From contig NZ_BAWJ01000008.1 in assembly GCF_000586475.1 (NCBI RefSeq), positions 98,340 through 162,339 of the forward strand: DNA of 64,000 nt, read 5' to 3'. The notes below the pieces were generated by a model, which saw nothing but the letters and a program-made list of their open reading frames with translations, was not told the DNA's origin and did not search any database. Position 1 is the stretch's first letter, and each line of letters begins with the position of its first letter. The stretch comes from Psychrobacter sp. JCM 18903 (GTDB lineage: Bacteria; Pseudomonadota; Gammaproteobacteria; Pseudomonadales; Moraxellaceae). Below, one piece after another: positions 1 to 9,184 of this stretch. A program made the position numbers and the translations under genes.

Positions 1-64
1 TATGGCATTTTTATAAGATAGCTCGCGAGGCATTTGGCTGTTTAGATGCTATTTTATGCGCGCG

Positions 65-981
65 TTATTTTGTTATTTCATTAAAAAATATCTGTTGCGC
101 CAAACGAAAGGTATTACAGTGCGCCTCAACCACATCGTCGATATCTTCTGAATAGCCACCACCCATCACGATAGCGATAGGAATTTTAGCGGCTTTTGAT
201 TGGCGTAACACATATTCATCACGCGCTTTACAACCCTCTATCGTCAGCCCTAACTTTCCTAATTTATCAGTTGCCAGCACATCGACAGCGGATTGATAAA
301 ATATCATATCGGGCGCAACGTCGCTAATCAAACGTGGTAATGTCGCCTCTAGTAACTGCAAATATTCCACATCGCCAGTATCATTGTCTAGCTCAATATC
401 CAAATCTGATACTTGCTTTCGAAATGGATAGTTCTTTGCGCCATGCATGCTAAACACAAAAACGCGCGGCTCACCTGCCATAATACTGGCATTGCCATTG
501 CCTGATGGACGTCTAAATCGACCACCAAAATCTTTTGCGCCTGTCCACGATTTAATAGTAAATTACTCGCGATACAAACATCATTAAACACGCAAAACCC
601 TTCGCCATGATCAGCAAACGCATGATGCGTGCCACCTGCGACATTCATCGCCGCGCCATATTGCTGCGCATATAATGCACATTCATAAGTGGCATGAGCA
701 ATATAACGCCCACGCTTTACCAGCTCAGGTGTCATTTCAAAACCAATGGCTCGCGCTTCCTTTCGTGGTAGCGTTTGGGTTTTCAGCTGATACCAGTAGT
801 CCGCAGTATGCGTGGTCAAAATCTCATCTTCGCTCAAACGTGCAGGAGCAAAAAAGTTGTCGGTACTGATAGTGCCTTCAGCCAATAGCCGCTCAGGAAT
901 CATGGTGTATTTTTGCATGGGAAAGCGGTGTTTTTCCGGCACAGAATATCGAAAAATATCAGAGTAAGCAATTTTTAGCAT
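65..981 (-). CDS. Histone deacetylase-like (AcuC/HDAC family) hydrolase, frameshifted
   Basis: Zn-dependent deacetylase fold of the HDAC/acetoin-utilisation/acetylpolyamine amidohydrolase superfamily. The N-terminal part (start at 981) carries the family signatures GGTHHAFADHGEGFCVFNDV (active-site His pair) and VDLDVHQ (metal ligands). The C-terminal part contains FSMHG and the late MGGGY motif with the catalytic Tyr. The two parts lie in different frames: after DLDVHQ near position 501 one G appears to be missing, and adding it restores DVHQGNGNASIMAGEP, the expected family sequence. Total length would be about 305 residues, normal for bacterial members. In bacteria these enzymes remove acetyl groups from small amines or proteins; the substrate here is unknown. 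No ribosome site is obvious before the start. Confidence 0.85.
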
Positions 982-1096
982 AGTGTTAGAGGATGTCTTT
1001 TTTGAAAAGTATGTTAAGAATAAATAGGTTTAAGCGCTTTAACAGTGTGCTGATGAGACATTGTAAAAGCTACGGATAGCTATGATAGTCAGTTCA

Positions 1097-1906
1097 TTAC
1101 TGCACAAATTGCGTTGGCAAAAAGAAGGTTCTAGAATCTGATTGTTGACGTAGCTCGGTCAGCAATGTCGGTAAGTCTTCCGCAGGGTTTTGATTATCGA
1201 TCAAATCACTAAATATCTCATTCGCGACCGTGGTCATCGCGATGACACTTTGCAATAAATGCTCGATAACATCATTACCGATGCCTACCGCTTCGACATC
1301 GATAGCGTGTTTATAGCGTATCTCGCCATCATTGACATCCATTTCTAGATTGCCGATTAGCAAGTCATAATTTATTTGAGTAATCAGTAGCATCGCCGCG
1401 CTTTGATGACTCTCTGGTATTAAAAATGGCAAAATTCCATAGACTGCCAGCAGCTTGTTGTTTTCTTGCACGCGAAACAAATAGCCGCAATCGAGACTTT
1501 TATTGCGCATTCTAAGCGATAAGTGATGCGATTGCTGACGGTCATTGTTTTTGTTGCTACTGCTTTTGGGTCGATAGTGAGTATAGTGCCATTGCTTATC
1601 ATTAAAGTACTGTTTCAGAAAATCGATAATGGGCGTGTCGCTAGCTTCGTGTTGACTGGCACTCGAGTTAAAGGCGTCAGTTTCTGAATGTTTGCTTTTA
1701 TTTTTGACATCAGATTCAAAATCGATTTTGGTATCATCATGAGCGTCACTAGTATCCTCATCATCTGTATCACTACTATATGCACCACTACTATACATGT
1801 CATGAGGCTCTGTTTGTATCATATCAACTTCATCAGCCTGCGCTGCTGAACCAGTCAGTAACTGTTTGAGTTTTTGCCACAAGCTGAGTGTGTTACGTTG
1901 ACTCAT
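1097..1906 (-). CDS. YbjN-domain protein with acidic, disordered N-terminal region
   Basis: 269 residues. The first ~95 residues are rich in Asp, Ser and His and look disordered (including SSDTDDEDTSDAHDD). The rest resembles the YbjN family (annotated as bacterial sensory transduction regulator): a hydrophobic strand pair (LLAVYGILPFLIP), then LLIGNLEMDVNDGEIRYKHA and a C-terminal helix beginning VIEHLLQSVIAMTTVANEIF, which is the type-III-chaperone-like fold of this family. YbjN proteins are linked to stress and motility regulation, but the biochemical activity is not established. Same strand as the flanking genes, 69 bp downstream of the next gene. No signal peptide. Family assignment is from overall pattern and is moderately sure. 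Confidence 0.6.
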   Translation of the reverse strand: MSQRNTLSLWQKLKQLLTGSAAQADEVDMIQTEPHDMYSSGAYSSDTDDEDTSDAHDDTKIDFESDVKNKSKHSETDAFNSSASQHEASDTPIIDFLKQYFNDKQWHYTHYRPKSSSNKNNDRQQSHHLSLRMRNKSLDCGYLFRVQENNKLLAVYGILPFLIPESHQSAAMLLITQINYDLLIGNLEMDVNDGEIRYKHAIDVEAVGIGNDVIEHLLQSVIAMTTVANEIFSDLIDNQNPAEDLPTLLTELRQQSDSRTFFLPTQFVQ

Positions 1907-1974
1907 AAGTATGGTGCTGTCAAATAAATGAATGAGATGGAAAATTGAGACAAATACGTCAAGACAGTAAATGA

Positions 1975-3024
1975 CTAGGCATTAAATGCTAAGCCTTTTT
2001 TAATATTTGGTTGCTCATAAAACGCTTGTAACATTTCACGAGTATGTGCCGTCAACCACTCGCTTTCAATGGCATCGTGCACCACAGGTAATAGCGCTGT
2101 ACTTAATTGAGTCATGGCTTGCTCATCAATATGAAGACTCGAAACTACCGTCGCAATAGTATCTGACTGATGATTACCATACCAAGTATCGATGCTCGCT
2201 GCCACAAGGCTGTGTAAGTAAGGTGACTGGCGCAGGCGGTTATAGCTTTGCTGAATGCTGGCTTCGATATGATCGATACTGCTGTTTTCAGGTTCATCAC
2301 GCAGATAAGTCTGTAGATGACTGACAGGCTGGTCTTTGATTCGCGCCCAACCAGTGATTAATAATCGTGCGACTTCGTCATTTGATAAATGCTCTTGCGC
2401 ATTGGCTTCTGCGCGGCGTGCTAAATCTTTAATATTACGATGCAAATACGCCTGCAGTTTTTCATCAAGATTTCTATTGGTCGCTTTTTCAAAAGAGCTG
2501 CGCCCAAATTTCATCAGTTTACCAGCAGCGCCGGCTTTATCCAGCGTGGTTTCCATAAAGTCATTAATGGCATGATATAGCGTTTGGGTTAGCAAATCGG
2601 CAAAAGTCTCGTTGCCGACCAATGTATGAATCAAGATATTACGCTGCTGATCGTGGCTACCGACATAGTTGGCAAGGGTCTGCACTTGAGTGTCATCCAC
2701 CAGCTCAGACAACGGCACGTTATCATTGACTGGATGATAAATAATCGTATGCAAGATATCGCGAATATCTTTACGTATCACATCCGTCATCGGTTGATTG
2801 AGTAACCAGTCGTTAATCAGCTGTTGCAAATCATCGGCGCTGACATATTTATTCAATGGCTGTGCAGCAAACCATTGCCATGCCTGCATAGACAGCGGTT
2901 CAGCTTGCACGCGTAGCCATTGCTGCATAAACGCAACTTGTGCCTCGATTAAGCCATCTATGGTTAGCGCTGGCGTATCTAGATTTTGGTTATCTTTTGA
3001 AGTCTGCATAGGTTTTGAGGTCAT
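1975..3024 (-). CDS. Conserved hypothetical helical protein
   Basis: About 349 residues if the ATG at 3024 (MTSKPMQTSK) is used; an alternative in-frame start lies at 3066, and neither has a clear ribosome site. I do not recognise the family. The protein is soluble and almost entirely helical, has no signal peptide or membrane segment, and is rich in Gln, Asp and Leu. A central basic stretch (KAGAAGKLMKFGRSSFEKATNRN, starting near residue 177) precedes a helical region. The C-terminus ends in a helix with REMLQAFYEQPNIKKGLAFNA. It sits on the same strand as the YbjN-like gene, suggesting cotranscription, and is divergent from ccmA. Confidence 0.6.
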   Translation of the reverse strand: MTSKPMQTSKDNQNLDTPALTIDGLIEAQVAFMQQWLRVQAEPLSMQAWQWFAAQPLNKYVSADDLQQLINDWLLNQPMTDVIRKDIRDILHTIIYHPVNDNVPLSELVDDTQVQTLANYVGSHDQQRNILIHTLVGNETFADLLTQTLYHAINDFMETTLDKAGAAGKLMKFGRSSFEKATNRNLDEKLQAYLHRNIKDLARRAEANAQEHLSNDEVARLLITGWARIKDQPVSHLQTYLRDEPENSSIDHIEASIQQSYNRLRQSPYLHSLVAASIDTWYGNHQSDTIATVVSSLHIDEQAMTQLSTALLPVVHDAIESEWLTAHTREMLQAFYEQPNIKKGLAFNA

Positions 3025-3142
3025 AATAATCGACAATTTGTTATACTGTGTGGGTGGGGTAAGCATAAAGTATTATGCCATGAACGTCATCTGTGTTTGT
3101 GATGAATATTGACTGCCGCTTAATAAATAATGAGAGGTTTTG

Positions 3143-3820
3143 ATGACAGCTCTGAATACCGCCTTACTTGCGCTTGATGAGCTGACCGTTCAGCGCGGCG
3201 AAACCCCTCTATGTGAAGGGGTAGTACTCAATCTGGCAGCTGGTAGTATTTGCCATTTAATTGGTGCCAATGGTACTGGTAAGACCACTTTACTGATGCA
3301 GCTGGCTGGGTTATTGCCAGTGTTAAGCGGTGAGGTTTATTATCAAGGAGCAGCGAATTTACCTATTCAGCCTTTGTACGTGTCGCACCAGTTGGGTATA
3401 CATCCAAATCTAACGGTCGCACAAAACCTGACCTTTTTGCTGAATTTATATGGGATTAGCCCAAGGGTTACTGATATTGATGACGCCTTGGCTTGGGTCG
3501 GATTACAGGGCTTTGAGACGATTAGCTCAAGCCATTTATCTGCTGGGCAAACCCGCCGCATTACCCTTGCACGGTTATATTTATTGACCCATGAGGTGAC
3601 ACCATTATGGCTACTTGATGAGCCTTTTACTGCCCTTGATGTCGATATGGTAGCGCGAATGGAAGACAGATTGCGCGATTTTGCCCATGAAGGCGGCGCT
3701 ATATTAATGACTAGTCATCAGGCCGTTGCTGTTGCCAATCAAGTGTCGATTTGTCCGATTATATGGTTTGAATACTATAGTCAGAGCACTTTTAAACCGC
3801 TACGGTGTTACCCACCCTAG
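3143..3820 (+). CDS. ccmA: Heme exporter ATP-binding protein CcmA, 3' end replaced by inserted element
   Basis: ATPase subunit of the CcmABC(D) complex that drives release of haem-loaded CcmE during cytochrome c maturation. Visible motifs: Walker A GANGTGKTT (residues ~36-44), signature LSAGQTRR (~132-139), Walker B LWLLDEPFTALD, H-loop MTSHQ. The start at 3143 is preceded by GAGAGG at 3132-3137. The last ~20 codons after VAVANQVSI are foreign: they run into an inverted-repeat element at 3766-3893 and stop at 3820. Past the element, a reading frame ends in a TGA that overlaps the ATG of ccmB (ATGATAG at 3936), which is probably the ancestral end of ccmA. All ATPase motifs precede the insertion, so the protein may still work. 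Confidence 0.9.
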   Translation: MTALNTALLALDELTVQRGETPLCEGVVLNLAAGSICHLIGANGTGKTTLLMQLAGLLPVLSGEVYYQGAANLPIQPLYVSHQLGIHPNLTVAQNLTFLLNLYGISPRVTDIDDALAWVGLQGFETISSSHLSAGQTRRITLARLYLLTHEVTPLWLLDEPFTALDVDMVARMEDRLRDFAHEGGAILMTSHQAVAVANQVSICPIIWFEYYSQSTFKPLRCYPP

Positions 3821-3893
3821 ATGTACTCAGTGTACTATCTGCGGTCGGTCGCCTTGTAGCGATTCTAAAATTCCTTGACTATAGTTTGCATAC
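3766..3893. mobile_element. MITE-like inverted-repeat element in ccmA 3' end
   Basis: 128-bp element without coding capacity. The left end (3766-3796) and the reverse complement of the right end (3863-3893) align over 31 bp with about 23 identities, including a perfect 10-bp core ACTATAGTCA / TGACTATAGT. The interior is GC-richer than the flanks (for example CGGTCGGTCGCCTTG). The element interrupts the 3' end of ccmA. A clear target-site duplication could not be fixed by eye; TATA-containing flanks are candidates. Small non-autonomous elements with such termini are typical of MITEs, but no transposase partner is present here, so the mobilising family is unknown. Confidence 0.6.
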
Positions 3894-3935
3894 TCTCAGT
3901 ATAAGTGTCCCAAGCATCCGTAGAAGAGCAAATAA

Positions 3936-4673
3936 ATGATAGAAATAGACGGTCCAGTACAAACAGTGAATAAAAGCTCAAATACTGACTTAGCTGCGGT
4001 GCGCGGTATCAGCTTTATGCAGTTATGGCGGCGCGAGTGGCAAGTCAAACAACAGGGTGCCGTGCAGTGGCTTTATCCGCTAGTGCTATTTTTGGTCATT
4101 ATCACCTTATTTCCGCTAGCAGTGGGTAGCGAGCCTGCGCTATTGCAACGCCTTGGCGTGTCGGCAGTTTGGATTGCCGCTTTGCTGTCACTGGTCATGG
4201 GTGTCGATGGTTTGTTTAAGCCTGCCCTTGATAATGGCACACTGGCGCAATTGGTCGTTGCCAAAGCATCATTGCCCTTATGGGTATTGATTCGTTTGGT
4301 TATCCATTGGATTTTTAGTAGTGGTATTGTGGCAGCGCTTAGCTTACTTGCCGTGCCTTTGTTTCAGCTTAGTTGGTTTGAGGCGTGGATATTGATGGCT
4401 TCTATTGTGACGGGCAGTCCGATGTTGTTGATGCTGTCAGCGGTCGCGAGTAGTTTGACGCTGTCATTAAAGAATGGTGCGGTGCTAGTACCTTTGATTG
4501 CATTACCGATGCAGTTGCCTGTATTGATTTTTGCCACAGGAGCGGTTGATTTATTTGCCACTGGTCTCAATGGTTTACCGATACTGGCTTTATTACTAGC
4601 AGGCAGTATTATCTCGGTTTTGGTGATGCCATGGGTGATTGCCATGACGTTAAAAATGGCGTGGCTGAATTAG
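3936..4673 (+). CDS. ccmB: Heme exporter permease CcmB
   Basis: Integral membrane subunit of the CcmABC haem-handling ABC complex. 245 residues with six hydrophobic segments (for example LYPLVLFLVIITLFPLAV, VWIAALLSLVMGV, and a C-terminal LALLLAGSIISVLVMPWVIA). Near the N-terminus is FMQLWRREWQVKQQGAVQWL, and the first transmembrane helix is followed by the family region GVDGLFKPALDNGTLAQLVV (usually DRLFxxDxxDGxLeqL). The N-terminus carries about 20 extra polar residues. Its ATG overlaps a TGA that may be the original ccmA stop, implying translational coupling. Second gene of the ccmABCDE run. Confidence 0.92.
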   Translation: MIEIDGPVQTVNKSSNTDLAAVRGISFMQLWRREWQVKQQGAVQWLYPLVLFLVIITLFPLAVGSEPALLQRLGVSAVWIAALLSLVMGVDGLFKPALDNGTLAQLVVAKASLPLWVLIRLVIHWIFSSGIVAALSLLAVPLFQLSWFEAWILMASIVTGSPMLLMLSAVASSLTLSLKNGAVLVPLIALPMQLPVLIFATGAVDLFATGLNGLPILALLLAGSIISVLVMPWVIAMTLKMAWLN

Positions 4674-4914
4674 AAACGACATAATTTATGTACAACTCTC
4701 TGTATTGAGAGTTTGTAATAAAAAAGGCTATAAAAAACCTTTGTATTAACAGCATGTTGAAAACTGGCAATTTTGCTATAATAGTCAGTTAACTAAGCAA
4801 ACAATCACTTGTAGATTTTATCCAGTGTTTAACGCCAGCAGGTTAGCAGGTAGTCGCGCCCATGATGCGCTATATCGGTTACGACCAATACGCTGTGCCA
4901 ATAGGTTTATTCCC

Positions 4915-5702
4915 ATGCCCAACTTGAATAACGTCTCATCTCCTAGCTTGTGGCAGCGCATCTGGCAAGGCTTTTTGACCACTGTGGGTACCAAGCAGTT
5001 TTTTCGAATTTTTTCGCCTTGGGTCAAGTGGTTAGCCATATTAGCCAGTATTTGCCTATTGATCGGTAGTATCTGGGGTCTCGCTTTTGCGCCGCCTGAT
5101 TATCTGCAGGGCAATAGCTACCGCATTATCTTTATTCACGTACCCGCTGCCAGTATCGCTATTTCCATCTATTTTGCCTTAGCAGTGCTCGGGGTCATTT
5201 TTTTAGTTTGGAAAATCAAGACCGCCAGTCTGGTGGCACAGGCGCTTGCTCCGCTAGGATTCTTGCTCTGTGTGATTAGCTTAATCACGGGTTCTATTTG
5301 GGCGAAACCCACTTGGGGTACTTACTGGGTTTGGGATGCACGTTTGACCTCTATGCTCATTTTGGCGTTTCTGTATGCGGGCGTGATGGCGTTATTTGCC
5401 GCGTTTGAGCATACTGCCAATCGTGGTAAAGCCGCGGCCATTTTGTCTATTGTTGGCGCAGTAAATCTGCCCATTATCAAGTATTCGGTACAGTGGTGGA
5501 ACACCTTGCATCAAGCTCGACCTTTACTTTGACCGCCGCCCCCAAGATGTCAGCAGATATGTGGATGCCCTTATTACTGATGATTATTGGTAGTTATTTA
5601 TTAGTGGCAACATTAGCGATTTATCGTACCAATACCCTTATTTTGTATCGTGATCAAGGCAAAGCGTGGGTCAAAGAATACATTCGCAGGCAAGCTAAAT
5701 GA
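4915..5702 (+). CDS. ccmC: Heme transporter/handling protein CcmC, frameshifted near 5517
   Basis: Haem lyase-like inner-membrane protein that loads haem onto CcmE. The start at 4915 (MPNLNNVSSPSLWQ) gives normal length; an upstream in-frame ATG at 4825 adds 30 unlikely residues. Membrane segments begin near LAILASICLLIGSIWGLAF. The tryptophan-rich WWD-family motif is WAKPTWGTYWVWDARLTSML, and haem-axial His candidates are IFIHVPAA and FEHTANRG. The frame breaks after VQWWNTLHQ near 5517. Adding one base continues as TFTLTAAPKMSADMWMPLLL with the final transmembrane helix and stop at 5702. The tail would otherwise look like a separate 69-residue ORF. Confidence 0.9.
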
Positions 5703-5745
5703 CGGTCATGACTGTCGCCAAAAAAATCACGGCTAGGAAAATATT

Positions 5746-5967
5746 ATGCAGCCTTACTTTTATAGCGTATCTGAATTTCTTGCCATGGGTAAGCATGGTG
5801 TTTTTGTTTGGTCGTGCTGGGCAATTACCGTTGGCATGATGCTGGCTTTTGTTATTTATAGTCGTAGACAACGACAGGCTTTAATCAAACAGTTGACCAT
5901 TCAGCAAGCGCGGCAAGCACAGCGTACTGCTAAAACAACCATGCCTGTCACCAAACAGCCTCATTAG
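5746..5967 (+). CDS. ccmD: Heme exporter small subunit CcmD
   Basis: 73-residue single-span membrane protein. The pattern MGKHGVFVWSCWAITVGMML followed by a basic cytoplasmic stretch (YSRRQRQALIK) is typical of CcmD, which stabilises the CcmC-CcmE-haem complex and promotes haem-CcmE release. The charged tail extends to residue 73. A ribosome site AGGA lies at 5734-5737, 8 bases before the ATG. It follows ccmC by 43 bp. Family members diverge strongly in sequence; position between ccmC and ccmE supports the call. Confidence 0.85.
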   Translation: MQPYFYSVSEFLAMGKHGVFVWSCWAITVGMMLAFVIYSRRQRQALIKQLTIQQARQAQRTAKTTMPVTKQPH

Positions 5968-6238
5968 CTAGTAGGTTCGTCCTATCTAGCGTTAGCCGTT
6001 AATTTTTAGCCACTCAATCTGCAACTTAGCACCTGATAAAGAGGTGACTGTCACAGAGGTTATAGGGCTTATTGATTTGTCCGAAAAATGCTACCATATA
6101 GCCATTAGAAGAGTACGATTAGAAAGACATTTTTAGAACGTTTTTCTAATGGTAGTTTCTTCAAATTTTTCTGTTTTATATATTTGTATGGCATTGACTA
6201 TAGTTTATAAAACAGTGACTCATCAATGAGGTAGTGGT

Positions 6239-6739
6239 ATGAACGCAGTTCGTCGCAAAAAACTGATGTGGGTTATGTTTACGCTTGCAGGGGCGGCGAT
6301 AGCCGTGGTATTGGTTCTTTATGCCATTGGGCAACAGACCGATTACTACTTTGATGCTACCGCGATTGCACAAGGTGAAGCACCACAAGATAAGCGTATT
6401 CGAGCAGGCGGTATGGTCGTTGCGGGTAGTGTCCAGCGCGCAGAAGACAATCCACTAAACGTTGAGTTTGCCATTACGGACTTTCAATCGACAGTACCTG
6501 TGACTTATCAAGGTATTTTGCCAGATTTATTTGCTGAAAACTCAGGTGTCGTCGCGACAGGTAAGATGCAGGGTGATACTTTTGTCGCTGGAGAAGTCTT
6601 GGCGAAGCATGATGAAAATTACATGCCGCCAGAAGTGGCCAAATCGATGAAAGAAAACAACCGTAGCGGTGTAGTGCCTCCTTCTGAGCAATATAATCCT
6701 GCTGAAAAGGTACATGAGACAGATACTCTACAGCAGTAA
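6239..6739 (+). CDS. ccmE: Cytochrome c-type biogenesis heme chaperone CcmE
   Basis: Periplasmic haem chaperone anchored by one N-terminal helix (residues ~10-29, [20 protein letters not shown]). The soluble OB-fold contains [13 protein letters not shown] and [14 protein letters not shown]. The haem-attachment motif is [13 protein letters not shown], in which the His binds haem covalently and the Tyr is an axial ligand. 166 residues, normal length. A ribosome site GAGG lies at 6228-6231. The gene follows ccmD after a 271-bp gap, longer than the other spacings, so it might have its own promoter. A strong terminator follows; ccmF, ccmG and ccmH are not in this window. Confidence 0.95.
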   Translation: MNAVRRKKLMWVMFTLAGAAIAVVLVLYAIGQQTDYYFDATAIAQGEAPQDKRIRAGGMVVAGSVQRAEDNPLNVEFAITDFQSTVPVTYQGILPDLFAENSGVVATGKMQGDTFVAGEVLAKHDENYMPPEVAKSMKENNRSGVVPPSEQYNPAEKVHETDTLQQ

Positions 6740-6761
6740 TTATATAGTCCATACCATAGTA

Positions 6762-6793
6762 AAAGAGCCGCTAATATATTATTAGCGGCTCTT
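6762..6793 (+). terminator. Rho-independent terminator after ccmE
   Basis: Perfect stem AGAGCCGCTAATA / TATTAGCGGCTCT with a tiny loop, followed by a run of T residues. Located 23 bp after the ccmE stop and before the convergent aldo/keto reductase gene; the A run upstream lets it act in both directions. Confidence 0.9.
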
Positions 6794-6844
6794 TTTTTAC
6801 ATGAATTTTAGTACTAATAAGTTTTGGTGGTTTTTTACGAGAAC

Positions 6845-7693
6845 TTAGTCGTCCCATTCAGGCGAGTAATCTGGATGCTTAATTTTGCGCCCATCAGCAC
6901 GCGCTAAGCTGCTGATTTTCTCAATATCATCCGCACTTAATTGTACTTTTATAGCGTCTAAGTTGCCTTGCAAATGATCAGGGTTAGACGTTTTCGGAAT
7001 AGCGATACGATGCTTGTCTGCCAGAATCCAAGCCAATGATATCTGTGCTGGCGTGACATTATGTTTGTCAGCGATTTCTTTAATAATCTCATTATCGAAT
7101 ACATCACCGCGTGCAAGTGGTGAATAAGCTTCGAGTAGAATGTGGTGATTATTCAAAAAAGTCTGCAAGGTTTTTTGCTTGATGAACGGATGAAACTCAA
7201 CCTGATTGACCACAATCGGTACATCAGCATATTTCTCAGCTTCAATAATATTGGCAATATTAAAGTTAGAGACCCCGATATGGCGCGTCAGACCTTGTTT
7301 CTGTAGTTCGCACAAGGCAGGAATGGTTTCAGATAAAGGAACACGGTCATCCGGCCAGTGCAATAGTAGCAAATCAACGTAATCAGTATCTAAGTCTGCT
7401 AAAGAGCGTTTGGCGGCGGCAATCAATTTCTCAGGCTCAAACTTCATGTCATCAGGAAAAATCTTTGTGGTCAAAAAGAACTTATCACGAGATACCCCTG
7501 ATTGTTTGATACCTTGACCAACTTTTTTTTCATTACCATAAGCTTGAGCGGTATCGATGTGCTCATAACCCATTTTCAACGCTTGACTGACGACATTAAC
7601 ACAATCTTGACCGGTCGATTGCCATGTACCAAGCCCTAGTACAGGAATATTTGCTTGTCCAGCGGTACGAATATTATAAGTTTTAGCACGCAT
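6845..7693 (-). CDS. Aldo/keto reductase (DkgA/DkgB-like)
   Basis: NADPH-dependent aldo/keto reductase, about 282 residues. The start at 7693 (MRAKTYNIRTAG) has AAGGA about 7 bases upstream; longer in-frame starts lack this. Catalytic tetrad visible: Asp and Tyr in HIDTAQAYGNE, Lys in FLTTKIF, His in LLLLHWP. Also seen are IGVSNF and the C-terminal cofactor motif AIPKTSNPDHLQGNL. Closest in pattern to 2,5-diketo-D-gluconate / methylglyoxal reductases, which reduce small aldehydes and ketoacids; the substrate is not determined by sequence. Monocistronic, convergent with ccmE. Confidence 0.9.
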   Translation of the reverse strand: MRAKTYNIRTAGQANIPVLGLGTWQSTGQDCVNVVSQALKMGYEHIDTAQAYGNEKKVGQGIKQSGVSRDKFFLTTKIFPDDMKFEPEKLIAAAKRSLADLDTDYVDLLLLHWPDDRVPLSETIPALCELQKQGLTRHIGVSNFNIANIIEAEKYADVPIVVNQVEFHPFIKQKTLQTFLNNHHILLEAYSPLARGDVFDNEIIKEIADKHNVTPAQISLAWILADKHRIAIPKTSNPDHLQGNLDAIKVQLSADDIEKISSLARADGRKIKHPDYSPEWDD

Positions 7694-7914
7694 CTTATTA
7701 TCCTTGTTATTTGTGTATTTATTGATAGAGCATCGAATCATCAATATTCTGATCACCCTCTCTATTTGACCTACCCACTATAGAAAAAATTGGCAGCAAG
7801 TAAAAGGGCACGTGACGCTTTCCTACAAAGGACAAACAGGCTGTAACGTCATTTTTAGTAACTGATAGACAGCAGCGCGCGGTTAAAAAATAAAAATCGT
7901 AAAATCGAGCCCAT

Positions 7915-7948
7915 AAAAAACGCCCATCACTATCTAGCAATGGGCGTT
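7915..7948 (-). terminator. Terminator downstream of metQ
   Basis: On the minus strand the stem CGCCCAT / ATGGGCG with flanking A/T pairs is followed by TTTTTT. It lies about 60 bp beyond the metQ stop (8010), so it most likely ends the metNIQ transcript. Confidence 0.8.
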
Positions 7949-8009
7949 TACAATCGGGACGAAGACGATATTTGAGTGTTTTGGATTTAAGTGCTTTTGG
8001 CTTATGAGC

Positions 8010-8967
8010 TTATTGAGCAGCAGCTTCTACAGGTGCAGGTTTTGTTGCGGTATCCGTGTGCGCACTGTGATCAGAGCCCCAGATTTTTGGGTACTTATAA
8101 CCAGGGAAAGTTTCATGAGCATACTTTTTAAAGGCTTCTGAGTTATATGCATTGGTCACATCTTCGACCCATTTTTTGCCAGCATCTGCTGATTTGATGG
8201 CTGACCAGTTGACATAAGCAAAGCTAGGCTCTTGAAATAGCGCTTCAGTCAGCTTGATGCCAGCATCCGTGCATAGTTGCCATTGATGACGGCAAAGTCG
8301 ACTTCATCACGAGCACGTGGCAATTGAGCGGCTTCTAACTCAATGATTTCAATGTCGTATTTGCTGTTATCAGCGATGTCAGTTTTTGATGCCGTTAGTG
8401 GGTCAATATTGTCTTTTAGCGTGATCCAGCCAAGATCATCCATCATCACCAGCGCACGAGCAAAGTTACTTGGATCATTTGGTGCAGAGACTCTCATGCC
8501 TTTATAAACATCATCAAGCGTGGTCTTTTTACCTGAGTAAATGCCAAGTGGGGCAGTAGGTACTTGGAAAACTTCTACCAGATCAAGATTGTTTTCTTTT
8601 TTGAAGGTATCAAGATAAGGCTTATGCTGGAAGATGTTGATGTCCAAATCACCTTCAGCCAAGGCAAGGTTTGGGCGTACATAGTCAGTAAAAGCAATCA
8701 GCTCAACTTCGTAACCTTGCGCTTCCAGTGAGCTTTTCACTTGGTTACGCACCATATCGGCGAAGTCACCTTCGGTGGTACCGATGACGATTTTGGTATG
8801 TTCAGGATCGATATCGCTAGCGGCAGTTTCTGCTGTTGAGCCTTCAGTAACAGGCTCTTTAGTTGCTTCTGGTGCTGATGAGTTGTTGCAACCAACCAAG
8901 ACTAGCTTGATACGCCAACGGCAGCAAATGCAGTCGCTAACTGACGGCTGATATCTGTTAATTTCAT
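8010..8967 (-). CDS. metQ: Methionine ABC transporter substrate-binding lipoprotein MetQ, two frameshifts
   Basis: Periplasmic D/L-methionine-binding lipoprotein of the NlpA family. The ATG at 8967 follows GGAAGC and begins MKLTDISRQLATAFAAVG. After one missing base near 8909 the lipobox LVLVGC appears, followed by a Ser/Thr/Glu linker. Family motifs: VIGTTEGDFADMV, LNIF-type LDINIFQHKPYLD, RVSAPNDPSNFARAL, DFAVINGNYA. A second missing base near 8268 restores DAGIKLTEALFQEPSF and runs to the stop at 8010 (C-terminus PVEAAAQ). Total about 318 codons. Third gene of a metN-metI-metQ operon on the minus strand, followed by a terminator. Confidence 0.9.
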
Positions 8968-9184
8968 GGAGCTTCCTTAATAAGAGGGATGGGATGGAGG
9001 CAAACGCTGGCCATTAAAAAAGCAACATTAGGGATAGTAATGCTGCTAAGTTAACGACTGTTAAGTTAGTATCAAAATTAAAGGGTCTCAGTAACAAAGT
9101 CAAGCATTTTGCTTAGGATGAATCGGCATTAAACCCTGAGTATTATTCATATTAGCGTTAACTGGCTTTGTCTAAGTCTTTTTT

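Noticed and set aside
5493..5702. Apparent separate 69-residue ORF overlapping ccmC
   Set aside because: It is the frameshifted C-terminus of ccmC, continuing its last transmembrane helix.
7719..7940. 73-codon ORF on the minus strand between AKR and metQ
   Set aside because: No family pattern or ribosome site; covers the metQ terminator hairpin.
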